Assembly: GCF_003268775.1 (NCBI RefSeq) | Contig: NZ_QLSU01000016.1 | Location: forward strand, 62,001 to 126,000 | Origin: Paraburkholderia unamae | GTDB taxonomy: Bacteria; Pseudomonadota; Gammaproteobacteria; Burkholderiales; Burkholderiaceae | Length of the DNA stretch: 64,000 nucleotides | Direction: 5' to 3' | Shown here: piece after piece, positions 51,883 through 61,327 of the stretch | Position numbering within the stretch: position 1 is the first letter of the stretch | Layout of the letters: each line of letters begins with the position of its first letter | Notes under the pieces: generated by a model | What the model saw: only the letters and a program-made list of their open reading frames with translations | Databases searched by the model: none | Told to the model about the DNA's origin: nothing | Program-made: the position numbers and the translations under genes

Positions 51883-53376
51883 ATGAGCAATCATTTGGTC
51901 ATGCGCAACATCAGCAAGCACTTTGGCGGCGTGCAGGCGCTACGCAACGTCAGCCTGGAAGCGCACGGCGGCCAGGTACATGCGCTGATGGGCGAAAACG
52001 GTGCGGGCAAATCGACGCTCATGAAGATATTGGCCGGCGCGTACACGCCGGACGAAGGCGAAATATCGCTGGACGGCCAACGCCTCACGATCGACAGCCC
52101 GCACGCCGCGCAGGCGCACGGCATCAGCGTGATCCATCAGGAGTTCTCGCTTGCGAAGCACCTGTCCGTGGCCGAGAACATCTTCCTGCACGATCTCGGC
52201 GCGGGACGGACGATCATCAACTGGTCGAAGCTCAAGGCGCGCGCCCGCGAACAGCTCGATGCACTCGGCTTCGGCGAACTGGACGTGTCGCGGCCCGTTG
52301 CCACGCTGTCGGTCGCCGAGCAGCAGATCGTCGAGATATGCAAGGCGCTCTCACGCACTTCGCGCGTGCTCGTGTTCGACGAGCCCACGGCCGTGCTCAC
52401 CGCACGCGAGACCACACGCCTCTTCGCCTTGCTCGAACGGCTCAAGCGCGACGGCGTGTGCATCATCTACATCTCGCATCGGCTCGAAGAAATTTTCCAT
52501 CTGTGCGACAGCGCCACGGTGCTCAAGGACGGCGCCTTCGTGAGCACCGTGCGCATTGCCGACATCGACGAACACCGGCTCGTGCAGTTGATGGTGGGCC
52601 GGGAACTGGGCGATCTCTTTCCGGCGCGCGACGCGCGCATCGGCGAAACACGCCTCGACATACGCGACCTGTGCGCGGGCGAGCGCGTGCGCGACGTTTC
52701 GTTTCACGCTCGCGCGGGCGAGGTGCTGGGCTTTAGCGGGCTCGTCGGCGCGGGCCGCACGGAAACGATGCGCGCGATCTTCGGCGCGGATCGCCGGGAC
52801 AGCGGCGAGATCCGCGTGGACGGCCGCCTGATCGCGCATCTGAAGCGCCCGCGCCACGGCATCGAAAGCGGCATCGGCATGCTGCCCGAGGACCGCAAGC
52901 AACAGGGCGTGCTGCTGAACATGCCGATACGCGTGAACGCGATGATGAAGCCGCGCAACACGCTCGCGCGCCTGCGCTGCGTTCTCGACCATCGCGCCGA
53001 ACGCGCACAAACGCGCGAGCTCATCAAACGGTTGCGCGTGAAGGCGCGCGACACCGAAATCGACGTGTCCACGCTCTCGGGCGGCAACCAGCAGAAGGTC
53101 GCGCTGATGAAGTGGCTGTCGAACGGCTGCCGCGTGCTGATTCTCGACGAGCCCACGCGCGGCGTCGATATCGGCGCCAAGATCGAGATCTATCAGGTCA
53201 TCAACGATCTCGCGCGCGCGGGCGTGGCCGTCATCGTCGTGTCCTCCGACATGCCGGAGATCATCGGCCTGTGTGACCGTGTGCTGGTCATGCGCGCGGG
53301 CCGCATTGCGGGCGAACTCAGCGGCCCCGCCATCAATGAAAAGTCGCTGATATCGCTGGCCATGGGAGTGAAGTAA
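51883..53376 (+). CDS. Sugar ABC transporter ATP-binding protein (RbsA type, two domains)
   Basis: 497 residues with GAGGAG before the ATG. The first domain has Walker A GENGAGKST and Walker B RVLVFDEPTAVLT. The second has a degenerate P-loop (GLVGAGRTETMRAIFG), signature TLSGGNQQKVAL and LILDEPTRGVDIGAK, as in RbsA, XylG and AraG. It drives uptake of a pentose, polyol or related compound. The TAATG overlap couples it to the permease. Confidence 0.93.
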   Translation: MSNHLVMRNISKHFGGVQALRNVSLEAHGGQVHALMGENGAGKSTLMKILAGAYTPDEGEISLDGQRLTIDSPHAAQAHGISVIHQEFSLAKHLSVAENIFLHDLGAGRTIINWSKLKARAREQLDALGFGELDVSRPVATLSVAEQQIVEICKALSRTSRVLVFDEPTAVLTARETTRLFALLERLKRDGVCIIYISHRLEEIFHLCDSATVLKDGAFVSTVRIADIDEHRLVQLMVGRELGDLFPARDARIGETRLDIRDLCAGERVRDVSFHARAGEVLGFSGLVGAGRTETMRAIFGADRRDSGEIRVDGRLIAHLKRPRHGIESGIGMLPEDRKQQGVLLNMPIRVNAMMKPRNTLARLRCVLDHRAERAQTRELIKRLRVKARDTEIDVSTLSGGNQQKVALMKWLSNGCRVLILDEPTRGVDIGAKIEIYQVINDLARAGVAVIVVSSDMPEIIGLCDRVLVMRAGRIAGELSGPAINEKSLISLAMGVK

Positions 53377-54371
53377 TGGAAGGAATCATGCAAACGCGGC
53401 GCGCGGAGGTTCCGCTGCTACGCGGTCTGGTGCGCTATAACGCGCTCATCATGCTGGTGGTGCTGTTCGTCGTATCGAGCATCATGTCACCGGCGTTTCT
53501 GAGCCAGGAGAACCTCTATAACCTGCTGCGCCAGATGACGCCCTTGCTGTTCGTCAGCCTCGGCATGCTGCTCGTCATCAACACGGGCGGCATCGATCTT
53601 TCGGTGGGATCGATCGCCGCGGCGGGCGGCCTGCTCGTCGCCATGCTGGTGCCCGTGATGCCGTTCGGCGGCGCGCCCGGCCTCCTGCTCGCGGTCGTGC
53701 TGGCCGTGCTGCTCGGCGCGATTTTCGGCGCGCTCAATGGCGCGCTCGTGACCGCCTTCGGGCTCGCGCCGTTCATCGTCACGCTCGCCATGATGACAAT
53801 TGCGCGCGGCGTCACCTACATGATGTCGAACGGCCAGCCGACGATGCTGCCGCTCGACCTGCCGGCGGCGGACCTGCTCAACGAATTCGGCAGCGGCACC
53901 GTGCCTTTCCTCGGCGTGCCCTGGCCGGTCGTGCTCGGCGTGGTCGTCGCGCTGCTGTTCTACTTCCTGATGAACTACACCACCTTCGGGCGCATGGTCA
54001 TCGCAACGGGCAGCAACGAAACGGCCGTGCGCCTCGCCGGTATCTCGGAGCGCGGCTACAAGTTCTGCGTCTATGTGATCTCCGGCGCGCTGAGCGCGGT
54101 CGCGGGCATCGTTTTCACGGCGCGCACCGGCGTGGGTACGCCGATCACCGGCGTCGGGCTCGAACTCGACGGCATCGCCACCTGCGTGATCGGCGGCGCA
54201 TTGCTCTCGGGCGGCAAGGGCTCGGTGGCCAATACGGTGATCGGCGTGCTCGTGCTCGGCCTGATCGGCAACGTCATGAATCTTCTGAGCGTGCCGGTGT
54301 ACCCGCAGCAGATCATCAAGGGGGTGATTATCGTGCTCGCCGTGCTCGTTCAACGCGTCGGCCAGCGCTGA
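53376..54371 (+). CDS. Sugar ABC transporter permease (RbsC type)
   Basis: 331 residues, about 8-10 helices. NTGGIDLSVGSIAAAGGLLV, LNGALVTAFGLAPFIVTLAM and TGSNETAVRLAGI are typical of the BPD_transp_2 family of carbohydrate permeases. The start overlaps the ATPase stop by one base. Confidence 0.92.
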   Translation: MEGIMQTRRAEVPLLRGLVRYNALIMLVVLFVVSSIMSPAFLSQENLYNLLRQMTPLLFVSLGMLLVINTGGIDLSVGSIAAAGGLLVAMLVPVMPFGGAPGLLLAVVLAVLLGAIFGALNGALVTAFGLAPFIVTLAMMTIARGVTYMMSNGQPTMLPLDLPAADLLNEFGSGTVPFLGVPWPVVLGVVVALLFYFLMNYTTFGRMVIATGSNETAVRLAGISERGYKFCVYVISGALSAVAGIVFTARTGVGTPITGVGLELDGIATCVIGGALLSGGKGSVANTVIGVLVLGLIGNVMNLLSVPVYPQQIIKGVIIVLAVLVQRVGQR

Positions 54372-54457
54372 GCCCTCATGCGTTACGGGGGGGCCGCCGC
54401 GCGGCTCGTCCCTGCCCTGCTTTCCTTTCGTCCAACAACACCCTCCAGGAGACTGAT

Positions 54458-55711
54458 ATGCGCGTTGCTCGCAGAGCACTCGCCGTCGCAACCATGCTGG
54501 CGTTCGGCATGACGGCCCCCACCTACAGCCAGGCCAAGGCCAAGATTTACACGCTGCTGCCGAACACCGCCTTGTCGGGCGTGGTCGATCCGGCGCTGCC
54601 CGATCGCACGGCGGTCCGCAAGGCGTGGCCGAAGCAGCCGGCCAATGCGAACCAGCTCAAGATCGGCTGGACCGATATCACGCTCGGCAATCCGTGGTTC
54701 GTTGAACTCATCAAGGGCGCGCGGCAAAGCTCGGCGAAATACGGCTATTCGATCGACGTGCAGGTCGCCGACGGCGATCTGCAACGCCAATGCGCGCAGA
54801 TCGACAACTTCGTCACGCGCAAGATGGACGTGATCGTGGTCGATCCGACCGACACGCTCGGCGTCTCGGCTTGCATCAACCGCGCCGTCGACGCGGGCAT
54901 TCCGGTCGTCACTGTCGGCACGACGCCCGATGCGAGCGCCCGCGTGCTGACCACACTGCTTGGCAATCCTTACGGAAGCGGCTTCGAAGTGGGCCAATAC
55001 GTGGCGAAAACGGCGGGCAAGGACACGCCGATCGACGCGGCCGTTATCATCGGCGTGCTCGGCAATTCAACTTCGGAAAGCCGCATCAACGGTCTGATCG
55101 CGGGCATTGTGGACGAACGCATGCGCGAGCGCACGCCCAATGCGAGCCGCGAAGACGCCATGCTGCGCGGCTTCGAACTGTTCCAGACGCTGAAGAAGAC
55201 CGGCAAGCTGAGCGCGCCCGATATCAACTTCAACGTGCTCGCGCTCGGCGTGGGCAAGTGGACCGAGGAAGGCAGCCTCGCGGCGACGGAGGACATTCTC
55301 TCCGCCAACGGCAGCAAGCTCAATTTCATTCTCTCCGAGAACGACTTCATGGGACTCGGCGCATTGCGCGCGGTGCGCAACATGGGCAAGCAGGGCAAGA
55401 TCCGCATTGCCGATGCGGCGGGCGGCTATCGCGGCGAACTCGACCAGATCAAGAAGGGCAATATTCTCGTGTCCGGCGAAAACTCCGGCGAGCAAACCGG
55501 CGTGGCCGCCATCGAATTCATTCACAACGCCTTCACGCACCGCGTCGACGCGAACAATCTGCCGATGGGCTCCGGCTTCCCGCCGGCGATCATCACGCAA
55601 AGCAACGTCGACCAGAAGATCGATCCGGATCCGGGCAACCTCTTCTACAAGTACACAATCCCGCCGGTCAAGTCGATTCCCGAGCTTCGCGCGCAAGCCA
55701 CGGGCAACTGA
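54458..55711 (+). CDS. Sugar-type ABC transporter substrate-binding protein
   Basis: 417 residues with AGGAG upstream and a signal peptide near ALAVATMLAFGMTAPTYSQA. It is a Peripla_BP_4-type protein: IGWTDITLGNPWFVELIKGA, MDVIVVDPTDTLGVSACINR, AVDAGIPVVTVGTT. It is longer than RbsB (about 300), with an extra N-terminal segment (24-65) and a longer tail. The ligand should be the inducer-related substrate of the locus; it cannot be named from sequence. Confidence 0.88.
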   Translation: MRVARRALAVATMLAFGMTAPTYSQAKAKIYTLLPNTALSGVVDPALPDRTAVRKAWPKQPANANQLKIGWTDITLGNPWFVELIKGARQSSAKYGYSIDVQVADGDLQRQCAQIDNFVTRKMDVIVVDPTDTLGVSACINRAVDAGIPVVTVGTTPDASARVLTTLLGNPYGSGFEVGQYVAKTAGKDTPIDAAVIIGVLGNSTSESRINGLIAGIVDERMRERTPNASREDAMLRGFELFQTLKKTGKLSAPDINFNVLALGVGKWTEEGSLAATEDILSANGSKLNFILSENDFMGLGALRAVRNMGKQGKIRIADAAGGYRGELDQIKKGNILVSGENSGEQTGVAAIEFIHNAFTHRVDANNLPMGSGFPPAIITQSNVDQKIDPDPGNLFYKYTIPPVKSIPELRAQATGN

Positions 55712-55799
55712 TCGTTTCGCTTTCCCCCCCCAACGCGACACAGGCACGCGCGCGGCGCTTTCGCCGCGCGCCCTCGCGTTTCAAGAGGAGATTCACTTC

Positions 55800-56555
55800 A
55801 TGAGCTTCGACACCGAGAGCTTTCGCGCCGATCTGTTCGCCGGAAAGCACGTGCTCGTTTCCGGCGCGACGAGCGGCATCGGTCTCGCCATCGCCCAGGC
55901 GTTTCACCGTCTCGGCGCGCATACCATCGCCACAGGCTCGTCCGCCACGAAGCTGGCCGCGCTGCGCGACGACGCGTCGCTGGCGGGCCTGCGTTTCGCG
56001 GCGCTTGACGTGCGCAACGAAAGCGAGATCGACACCTTTTTCAGCGGCCTTTCGCGCCTCGACGTGCTGGTCAACGCCGCGGGCGTGGCCCGCCCGCGCG
56101 ACGAATATGCGGACGACGTGTTCGGCGCCGTAATCGACGTCAATCTGCGCAGCGTGATGCGGCTCTCGCAGGCGGCGCGAGCGCTGCTCGAACAATCGCG
56201 CGGTTCGATCGTCAATATCGCCTCCATGCTCAGCTACCTGGCCGACGCCGACGTGCCCGCCTACTGCGCGAGCAAGACCGGCGTGGTAGGCCTCACCCGC
56301 TCGCTCGCCCACGAATACGGCAAGCGCGGCGTACGCGTGAATGCGATCGCACCCGGTTACCATCGCACCGACATGACGCGGATATTCTGGGAGTCCGAGG
56401 CGTTGTCGCAGAAGATCGTGTCCCGCTCCGCGCTGGGGCGCTGGGGCGAAGCGGACGATCTCGCGGGCGCGACGGTGTTTCTCGCGTCGCCCGCCGCTGC
56501 GTTCGTGACCGGTGTGACGCTGCCTGTCGATGGCGGCTATGTGTCCGGCTTTTAG
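55800..56555 (+). CDS. Short-chain dehydrogenase/reductase (classical), end of importer operon
   Basis: 251 residues from the ATG at 55800, with AGAGGAG upstream. SGATSGIGLAIA (21-32), NAAG (92-95) and Ser142-Tyr155-Lys159 are all present. VTLPVDGGYVSG closes the fold. Lying 88 bases after the binding protein, it probably performs the first oxidation or reduction of the imported compound. A strong terminator follows. Confidence 0.9.
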   Translation: MSFDTESFRADLFAGKHVLVSGATSGIGLAIAQAFHRLGAHTIATGSSATKLAALRDDASLAGLRFAALDVRNESEIDTFFSGLSRLDVLVNAAGVARPRDEYADDVFGAVIDVNLRSVMRLSQAARALLEQSRGSIVNIASMLSYLADADVPAYCASKTGVVGLTRSLAHEYGKRGVRVNAIAPGYHRTDMTRIFWESEALSQKIVSRSALGRWGEADDLAGATVFLASPAAAFVTGVTLPVDGGYVSGF

Positions 56556-56590
56556 GCCATTGGCTTGCGCTCTTTAAAGCCGTTCAAATA

Positions 56591-56618
56591 GAAATGGCCG
56601 CCTGCTGGCGGTCATTTC
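56591..56618. terminator. Bidirectional intrinsic terminator between convergent operons
   Basis: GAAATGGCCGCC-TGCT-GGCGGTCATTTC forms a 12-bp stem with one G/T pair and a 4-base loop, with T/A-rich flanks on both sides. It closes the ABC-dehydrogenase operon (plus) and the transketolase-aldehyde dehydrogenase operon (minus). Confidence 0.8.
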
Positions 56619-56638
56619 ATCTTCTACGCGCGCGGCGA

Positions 56639-58120
56639 TCAGGCCATGCCGCCGAAGCACAGATATTTGATCTCGAGGTAATCGTCGAGACCGTAACGCG
56701 AGCCCTCACGGCCCAGACCGCTCTCCTTCACGCCGCCGAACGGCGCGACTTCCGTAGACACGATGCCCTCGTTGATGCCGACCATGCCGTATTCGAGCGC
56801 CTCCGCCACGCGCCAAACGCGCGCGATGTCGCGTCCGTAGAAGTAGGAAGCGAGGCCGAACGGCGTGTCGTTGGCGAGCGCGATGGCCTCGGCTTCGGTC
56901 TTGAAGCGGAAGATCGGCGCAACGGGACCGAACGTCTCTTCGTCGAAGATGCGCATGTCGCGTGTGGCGTCGGCGAGAATGGTCGGCTCGAAGAAGCTCG
57001 CGCCCTGCACCGCGCGCTTGCCGCCCGCCACCACGCGCGCGCCCTTCGCGAGCGCATCCTGCACATGCTCCTCGACCTTGGCCACGGCGGCCGCGTCGAT
57101 CAGCGGCCCGATCGTGACCTCTTCATCAAGACCGTTGCCGACCACGAGCTTGCCGACGGCCTGAGCGAGCCGTTCGACGAAGCGGTCATAAATGCCATCC
57201 TGCACGAGCAAACGATTCGCGCAGACGCAGGTCTGCCCGGCGTTGCGATACTTCGAAGCCATCGCGCCGCGCACCGCCGCATCGATATCCGCGTCGTCGA
57301 ACACGATAAACGGCGCGTTGCCGCCCAGTTCCATCGACGTCTTCTTGACGGTCGCGGCGCACTGCGCGAGTAGTTGCTTGCCGATCTCCGTCGAGCCGGT
57401 GAAAGAGAGTTTGCGCACGATCGGGTTCGAGGTCAGCTCCGCGCCGATCTGGTTCGCCTTGCCCGTGACGCACGAAATCACGCCGGGCGCAATGCCGGCG
57501 CGCGCCGCGAGCACGCAAAGCGCCAAGGCGCTGAACGGCGTTTGACTCGCGGGCTTGAGCACCACGGTGCAGCCCGCCGCCAGCGCGGGCGCGAGCTTGC
57601 GCGTGAGCATCGCCGCCGGAAAATTCCACGGCGTGATGGCCGCGCACACGCCAATGGGCTGCTTGAGCACGACGATCCGTTTGTCCCCGCCCGGCGCCGG
57701 GATCGTGTCGCCGTATACGCGTTTGCCCTCTTCGGCGAACCACTCGATAAACGAAGCCGCGTAGCCGATTTCGCCACGGCTCTCGCTCAGGGGCTTGCCC
57801 TGTTCGAGCGTCATGATTTTCGCCAGATCCTCGCGATGCTCGAGCATCAGCTCGTACCATCGGCGCAGCAGCGCGGCGCGCTCTTTGGCCGTTTTCGCGC
57901 GCCAGTGCGGAAGCGCTTGCGCGGCCGCGTCGATCGCGCGGCGCGTTTCGGCCGTGCCCATTCGAGGGACCGTGCCGAGCAGCGCCCCCGTTGCCGGATT
58001 GAACACATCAATGGTGGAACCGTCATCGGCGGCGAGCCACTCGCCACCGATCAGGCACGCGTCTCTCAACAGATCCGCATCGCGCAGATTCACACCGCGC
58101 CAGATATCGCTATTCAACAT
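56639..58120 (-). CDS. Succinate-semialdehyde-type aldehyde dehydrogenase
   Basis: 493 residues. Catalytic Asn166 (TPWNFPAAM), Glu264 (SMELGGNAP) and Cys298 (NAGQTCVCANR) are present. The CVC pair (298/300) and the overall sequence follow GabD and the related glutarate- and sugar-acid semialdehyde dehydrogenases. It is third in the minus-strand operon after the split transketolase, 200 bases downstream. It probably oxidises a semialdehyde or a hydroxyaldehyde of the pathway. Confidence 0.9.
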   Translation of the reverse strand: MLNSDIWRGVNLRDADLLRDACLIGGEWLAADDGSTIDVFNPATGALLGTVPRMGTAETRRAIDAAAQALPHWRAKTAKERAALLRRWYELMLEHREDLAKIMTLEQGKPLSESRGEIGYAASFIEWFAEEGKRVYGDTIPAPGGDKRIVVLKQPIGVCAAITPWNFPAAMLTRKLAPALAAGCTVVLKPASQTPFSALALCVLAARAGIAPGVISCVTGKANQIGAELTSNPIVRKLSFTGSTEIGKQLLAQCAATVKKTSMELGGNAPFIVFDDADIDAAVRGAMASKYRNAGQTCVCANRLLVQDGIYDRFVERLAQAVGKLVVGNGLDEEVTIGPLIDAAAVAKVEEHVQDALAKGARVVAGGKRAVQGASFFEPTILADATRDMRIFDEETFGPVAPIFRFKTEAEAIALANDTPFGLASYFYGRDIARVWRVAEALEYGMVGINEGIVSTEVAPFGGVKESGLGREGSRYGLDDYLEIKYLCFGGMA

Positions 58121-58320
58121 CGCTACTCCCGTTTATCAAAGCTCGCGCGAAGCGGCGGCGCCCGAGCCCCGATGTCCGGGAAGTGGCTTCACGAGCCGCC
58201 TTCTCCTTGCGCCCCGTCGCGCGTCACACGATCAAGTCCGAATCGCCGCCCGCGAAGCGGCCTGCTTCATCGCGGACGGCGCGTGCTTCAGGTTACTTTC
58301 GAGTCACCCTCAGGTCACCT

Positions 58321-59307
58321 TCAGGACACTTTGGCGAGCGCGGCTCGCGCGACCCGCGTAATGCCGGGACCGTCCAGCTCATAGTGCGCATACAGATGCG
58401 TGGGCGGCGCGATGAGGCTGTACTCGTCGTAAATCCCGTGGCGCACGAGCCGCACGCCCAGCCCCTCGTCGGCCAGCACTTCGGCCACCGCCGCGCCAAG
58501 ACCGCCGATCACGTTGTGCTCCTCGACCGTCACGAGCACCTTCGACTGGCGCGCCGCCGCGATAATGGCGTCGCGATCGAGCGGCTTGATGGTCGGCATG
58601 TCGATCACCCCGGCCGAAATGCCCTCCTGCTTGAGATTGGCGGCGGCTTCGAGCGCGCCGGCAACCGGCAACCCGCAGCCGATGATCGTCACGTCGCTGC
58701 CCACCGAATGCACGATGGCCCGACCGATCGTGAACTCGACGCCGTCCTCATAGACTTTCGGGTCGCGCCCGCGCCCGATGCGGAAATAGATCGGATCGGG
58801 CCACGTGGCCGAAGCGCGGATCGCGGCGGCGAGTTGCGCGCCGTCGGCGGGCGAAATGACGGTCAGGTTCGCAATCGCGCGCATCGTCGAGATGTCTTCC
58901 GTGGCGTGGTGCGAGGTGCCGTAGAAGCCGAGCGAAACGCCGGTATGGTGGCCGATCAGGCGCACCGGCAGCTTGCAGTAGGCGACGTCCATGCGGATCT
59001 GCTCGCAGCACAGCAGGCCGAGAAACGACGCGAAGGTCGCGACGAATGGCATGACGCCCGTCGTTGCCATGCCGGCGGCCGCCGAAACCATGTTCTGCTC
59101 CGAGATGCCGAACTGCACGTAGCGTTCGGGAAACTCGCTCGCGAACTTGTTCAAGCCATTGGAATATTGCAGATCGGCGGATCCTGCCACGACGGGGTGG
59201 CCTTCGCGCGCGAGTTCGATGAGCGCATCGGACAGATAGTCGAGGCCGGGATTGCGCGCGTTCAGCGCACGGTACTGCCACGAATCGGGATTTTGCGGAG
59301 TCGACAT
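58321..59307 (-). CDS. Transketolase C-terminal subunit (split enzyme)
   Basis: 328 residues, carrying the pyrimidine-binding and C-terminal domains. QFGISEQNMVSAAAGMA supplies the Glu that activates thiamine diphosphate, and SLGFYGTSHHATEDISTMRA follows. KVLVTVEEHNVIGGLGAAVA is in the C-terminal domain. It needs the N-terminal subunit encoded two bases upstream (TAAGCATG). Housekeeping transketolases are single chains of about 660 residues; split forms serve special catabolic routes or are uncharacterised. Confidence 0.9.
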   Translation of the reverse strand: MSTPQNPDSWQYRALNARNPGLDYLSDALIELAREGHPVVAGSADLQYSNGLNKFASEFPERYVQFGISEQNMVSAAAGMATTGVMPFVATFASFLGLLCCEQIRMDVAYCKLPVRLIGHHTGVSLGFYGTSHHATEDISTMRAIANLTVISPADGAQLAAAIRASATWPDPIYFRIGRGRDPKVYEDGVEFTIGRAIVHSVGSDVTIIGCGLPVAGALEAAANLKQEGISAGVIDMPTIKPLDRDAIIAAARQSKVLVTVEEHNVIGGLGAAVAEVLADEGLGVRLVRHGIYDEYSLIAPPTHLYAHYELDGPGITRVARAALAKVS

Positions 59308-59309
59308 GC

Positions 59310-60179
59310 TTAGATCACCTTGCTCTTGATTTCTTCAATTGCGCGTTGCGCGTCGTCGGGCGCGAGATAGCCCAGGTGCCAGCCCGGCTCGGTCTCCATG
59401 TACGACACGCCCTTGCCCTTGATCGTCTTCGCGATGATGCAAACCGGCTTGCTGCGCGTCGTGTCCGCCTTCACGCGGCGCAGGAGCGGCACCAGCGCGT
59501 TCAGGTCGTGGCCGTCCACCTCGTGCGTCTCCCAGCCGAATGCACGCCATTTGTCCGCGAGCGACTCGATGCCGATCACGTCGTCAACCTTGCCGTCGAG
59601 CTGGTAGCCGTTGCGGTCGACGATCGCGATGAGATTCGAGAGCCGGTGGTGCGCGGCGAACAACGCGGCTTCCCAGACCTGCCCTTCCTGCATCTCCCCG
59701 TCACCGAGCAGCGTGAAGACCTTGAACGGGCTGCCGGCCATGCGGGCCGCCTTCGCCATGCCCGCGCCGTTCGACAACGCGTGGCCGATGGACCCCGAAC
59801 TGAAATCGATGCCGGGCACCTTGGTCATGTCCGGGTGGTCGCCCAGCGGATTGCCCAGACGCGTGTAGCCGTCGAGCGTTTCGCGCTCGATGTAGCCATA
59901 CTCGGCGAGGATCGGGAACAGGCCGACGGCCGCGTGGCCCTTGCCCATCGTGAAGCGGTCGCGGTCCTTCCAGCGCGGATCGCCCGCGCGCAAGGACATC
60001 ACGTCGTAGTAAAGCGCGGCAAAGATTTCCGCCGCTGAAAACACCGACGTGTAGTGCCCCGTCTTGGCAATTTCGATCAGACGAATCGTCTCGAGGCGGA
60101 CGAATTGCGCTTTCTCGCGCAAATGCGCGAGTGTCTCCGAGGCGAGCGCGTGATCGCTCTCCTGCAATGCTGTCGACAT
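59310..60179 (-). CDS. Transketolase N-terminal subunit (split enzyme)
   Basis: 289 residues from the ATG at 60179, which has AGGAG upstream. MGKGHAAVGLFPILAEYG and the thiamine diphosphate motif GDGEMQEGQVWEAALFAAHH ending in IVDRNGYQ are clear. It binds cofactor with the C-terminal subunit encoded next. It would transfer a two-carbon ketol unit. The GntR-type operator at 60253-60270 lies about 75 bases upstream. Confidence 0.9.
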   Translation of the reverse strand: MSTALQESDHALASETLAHLREKAQFVRLETIRLIEIAKTGHYTSVFSAAEIFAALYYDVMSLRAGDPRWKDRDRFTMGKGHAAVGLFPILAEYGYIERETLDGYTRLGNPLGDHPDMTKVPGIDFSSGSIGHALSNGAGMAKAARMAGSPFKVFTLLGDGEMQEGQVWEAALFAAHHRLSNLIAIVDRNGYQLDGKVDDVIGIESLADKWRAFGWETHEVDGHDLNALVPLLRRVKADTTRSKPVCIIAKTIKGKGVSYMETEPGWHLGYLAPDDAQRAIEEIKSKVI

Positions 60180-60252
60180 AGAGTCTCCTGTTGATGCCTG
60201 AATGGAATGAGGCGGGAGGGGGCGCGAATCCGGGTCTCGCCCTCCACGAGAC

Positions 60253-60270
60253 GTATGATGCATCATATAT
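60253..60270. promoter_or_regulatory. GntR-regulon operator before the transketolase operon
   Basis: GTATGATGCATCATATAT: perfect 14-bp palindrome TATGATGCATCATA plus an A/T-rich right flank, about 75 bases upstream of the minus-strand operon. Confidence 0.72.
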
Positions 60271-60343
60271 CTTAGCGAGACAACTGCCGGTTTGCACCCG
60301 ATGCATCGCGCCCCGCACCTGGACCTTGCAGCATCGCTCAATG

Positions 60344-60360
60344 ATGATGCATCATATATC
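60344..60360. promoter_or_regulatory. GntR-regulon operator before the shikimate-dehydrogenase-like gene
   Basis: ATGATGCATCATATATC: 12-bp perfect palindrome with a full right arm. It ends about 25 bases before the ATG, a position suited to repression. Confidence 0.7.
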
Positions 60361-60384
60361 GATAATCATTCTGGAGAGACACCC

Positions 60385-61209
60385 ATGCCCACCACCCCGC
60401 CCGCTTCGCCCAAGGTCAACGGCGAAACCCAGGTCATCGTCCTGATGGCGTGGCCCGCCAGTCACGTCCGCACGCCGACATTCTTCAATGCCCTTTGCGC
60501 GCAGAGGGGCATCAACGCCATCATGGTTCCGTGGGCCGTGCGGCCCGAGCATTTGCAGGAGGCGTGGAACGGACTGCGGCATGTCGCCAATCTCGCGGGC
60601 GTCGTGCTGACCATTCCGCACAAGCAGACGGCCGCGCCACTGTGCGACCGGCTCGAAGGCGACGCATCGCTGCTCGGCGTCGTCAATACGGTCCGGCGCG
60701 ATGCGGATGGCCGTTATACGGGCCGCATGTACGACGGTTCGGGTTTCGTCACGGGCATGCTGCGCGAGGGCATCGTGCTCGCGGGCAAACGGGTGCTGCT
60801 GCTGGGCGCCGGCGGCGCGGCAACGGCGCTGGCCCTGGCGTTGGCACGCGAGGGCATTTCCCGGCTGACCATCGCCAACCGCAATCGCGAGAAGGCGCAG
60901 CGCGTCGCCACGCTGGTTGCGCAGGCTGCGCCCGGCTGCGACGTGCGCCCTGGCAGCGACGATCCAGGCGACCACGACATCGTGATCAACGCAACTTCCC
61001 TCGGACTCAAACCCGATGACGCGCTGCCGTGCGACACCTCGAAACTCACGCCCGTGATGGTCGCCGCGGAGGTCGTCATGCAACCCGCCACCACACGGTT
61101 CCTGATGGAAGCCGAATTGCGCGGCGCACGCATTCATCGGGGCGAACACATGGTCACCTCGCAACTCGATCACTTTGTCGAATTCCTGCTGCCGGACGTG
61201 AACCGGTAA
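60385..61209 (+). CDS. Shikimate/quinate dehydrogenase-like oxidoreductase
   Basis: 274 residues from the ATG at 60385, with GGAGAG upstream. It keeps the AroE fold: catalytic Lys in VLTIPHKQTAAP, LLGVVNTVRR, and a Rossmann domain with LLLGAGGAATALAL. The substrate-binding motif is MYDGSGF where AroE has NTDGxGF. The N-terminus, MAWPASHVRTPTFFNALC, lacks the conserved SxS of AroE. The enzyme therefore probably acts on a related polyol or cyclic substrate and not in aromatic biosynthesis. Confidence 0.82.
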   Translation: MPTTPPASPKVNGETQVIVLMAWPASHVRTPTFFNALCAQRGINAIMVPWAVRPEHLQEAWNGLRHVANLAGVVLTIPHKQTAAPLCDRLEGDASLLGVVNTVRRDADGRYTGRMYDGSGFVTGMLREGIVLAGKRVLLLGAGGAATALALALAREGISRLTIANRNREKAQRVATLVAQAAPGCDVRPGSDDPGDHDIVINATSLGLKPDDALPCDTSKLTPVMVAAEVVMQPATTRFLMEAELRGARIHRGEHMVTSQLDHFVEFLLPDVNR

Positions 61210-61327
61210 GGCTGAGGTCCGCCGCCTCCTGCTCGGTGTTTCGCAAGGGCTCGCCTTCGTGCGGGCCTCGCTAACGTGATTCGCGACGGATCGAAAAACC
61301 ACGCGGCCTGGTGCATGCATTGAAAAG

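Noticed and set aside
58283..58330. Short direct repeats of TCACCnTCAGG before the transketolase C-subunit stop
   Set aside because: Three imperfect copies in a GC-rich spacer; too short and diverged to assign a function.
60299..60308. CGATGCATCG, another copy of the GntR core
   Set aside because: The palindrome has no A/T arms and lies between two good sites; it is probably chance, although it could assist looping.
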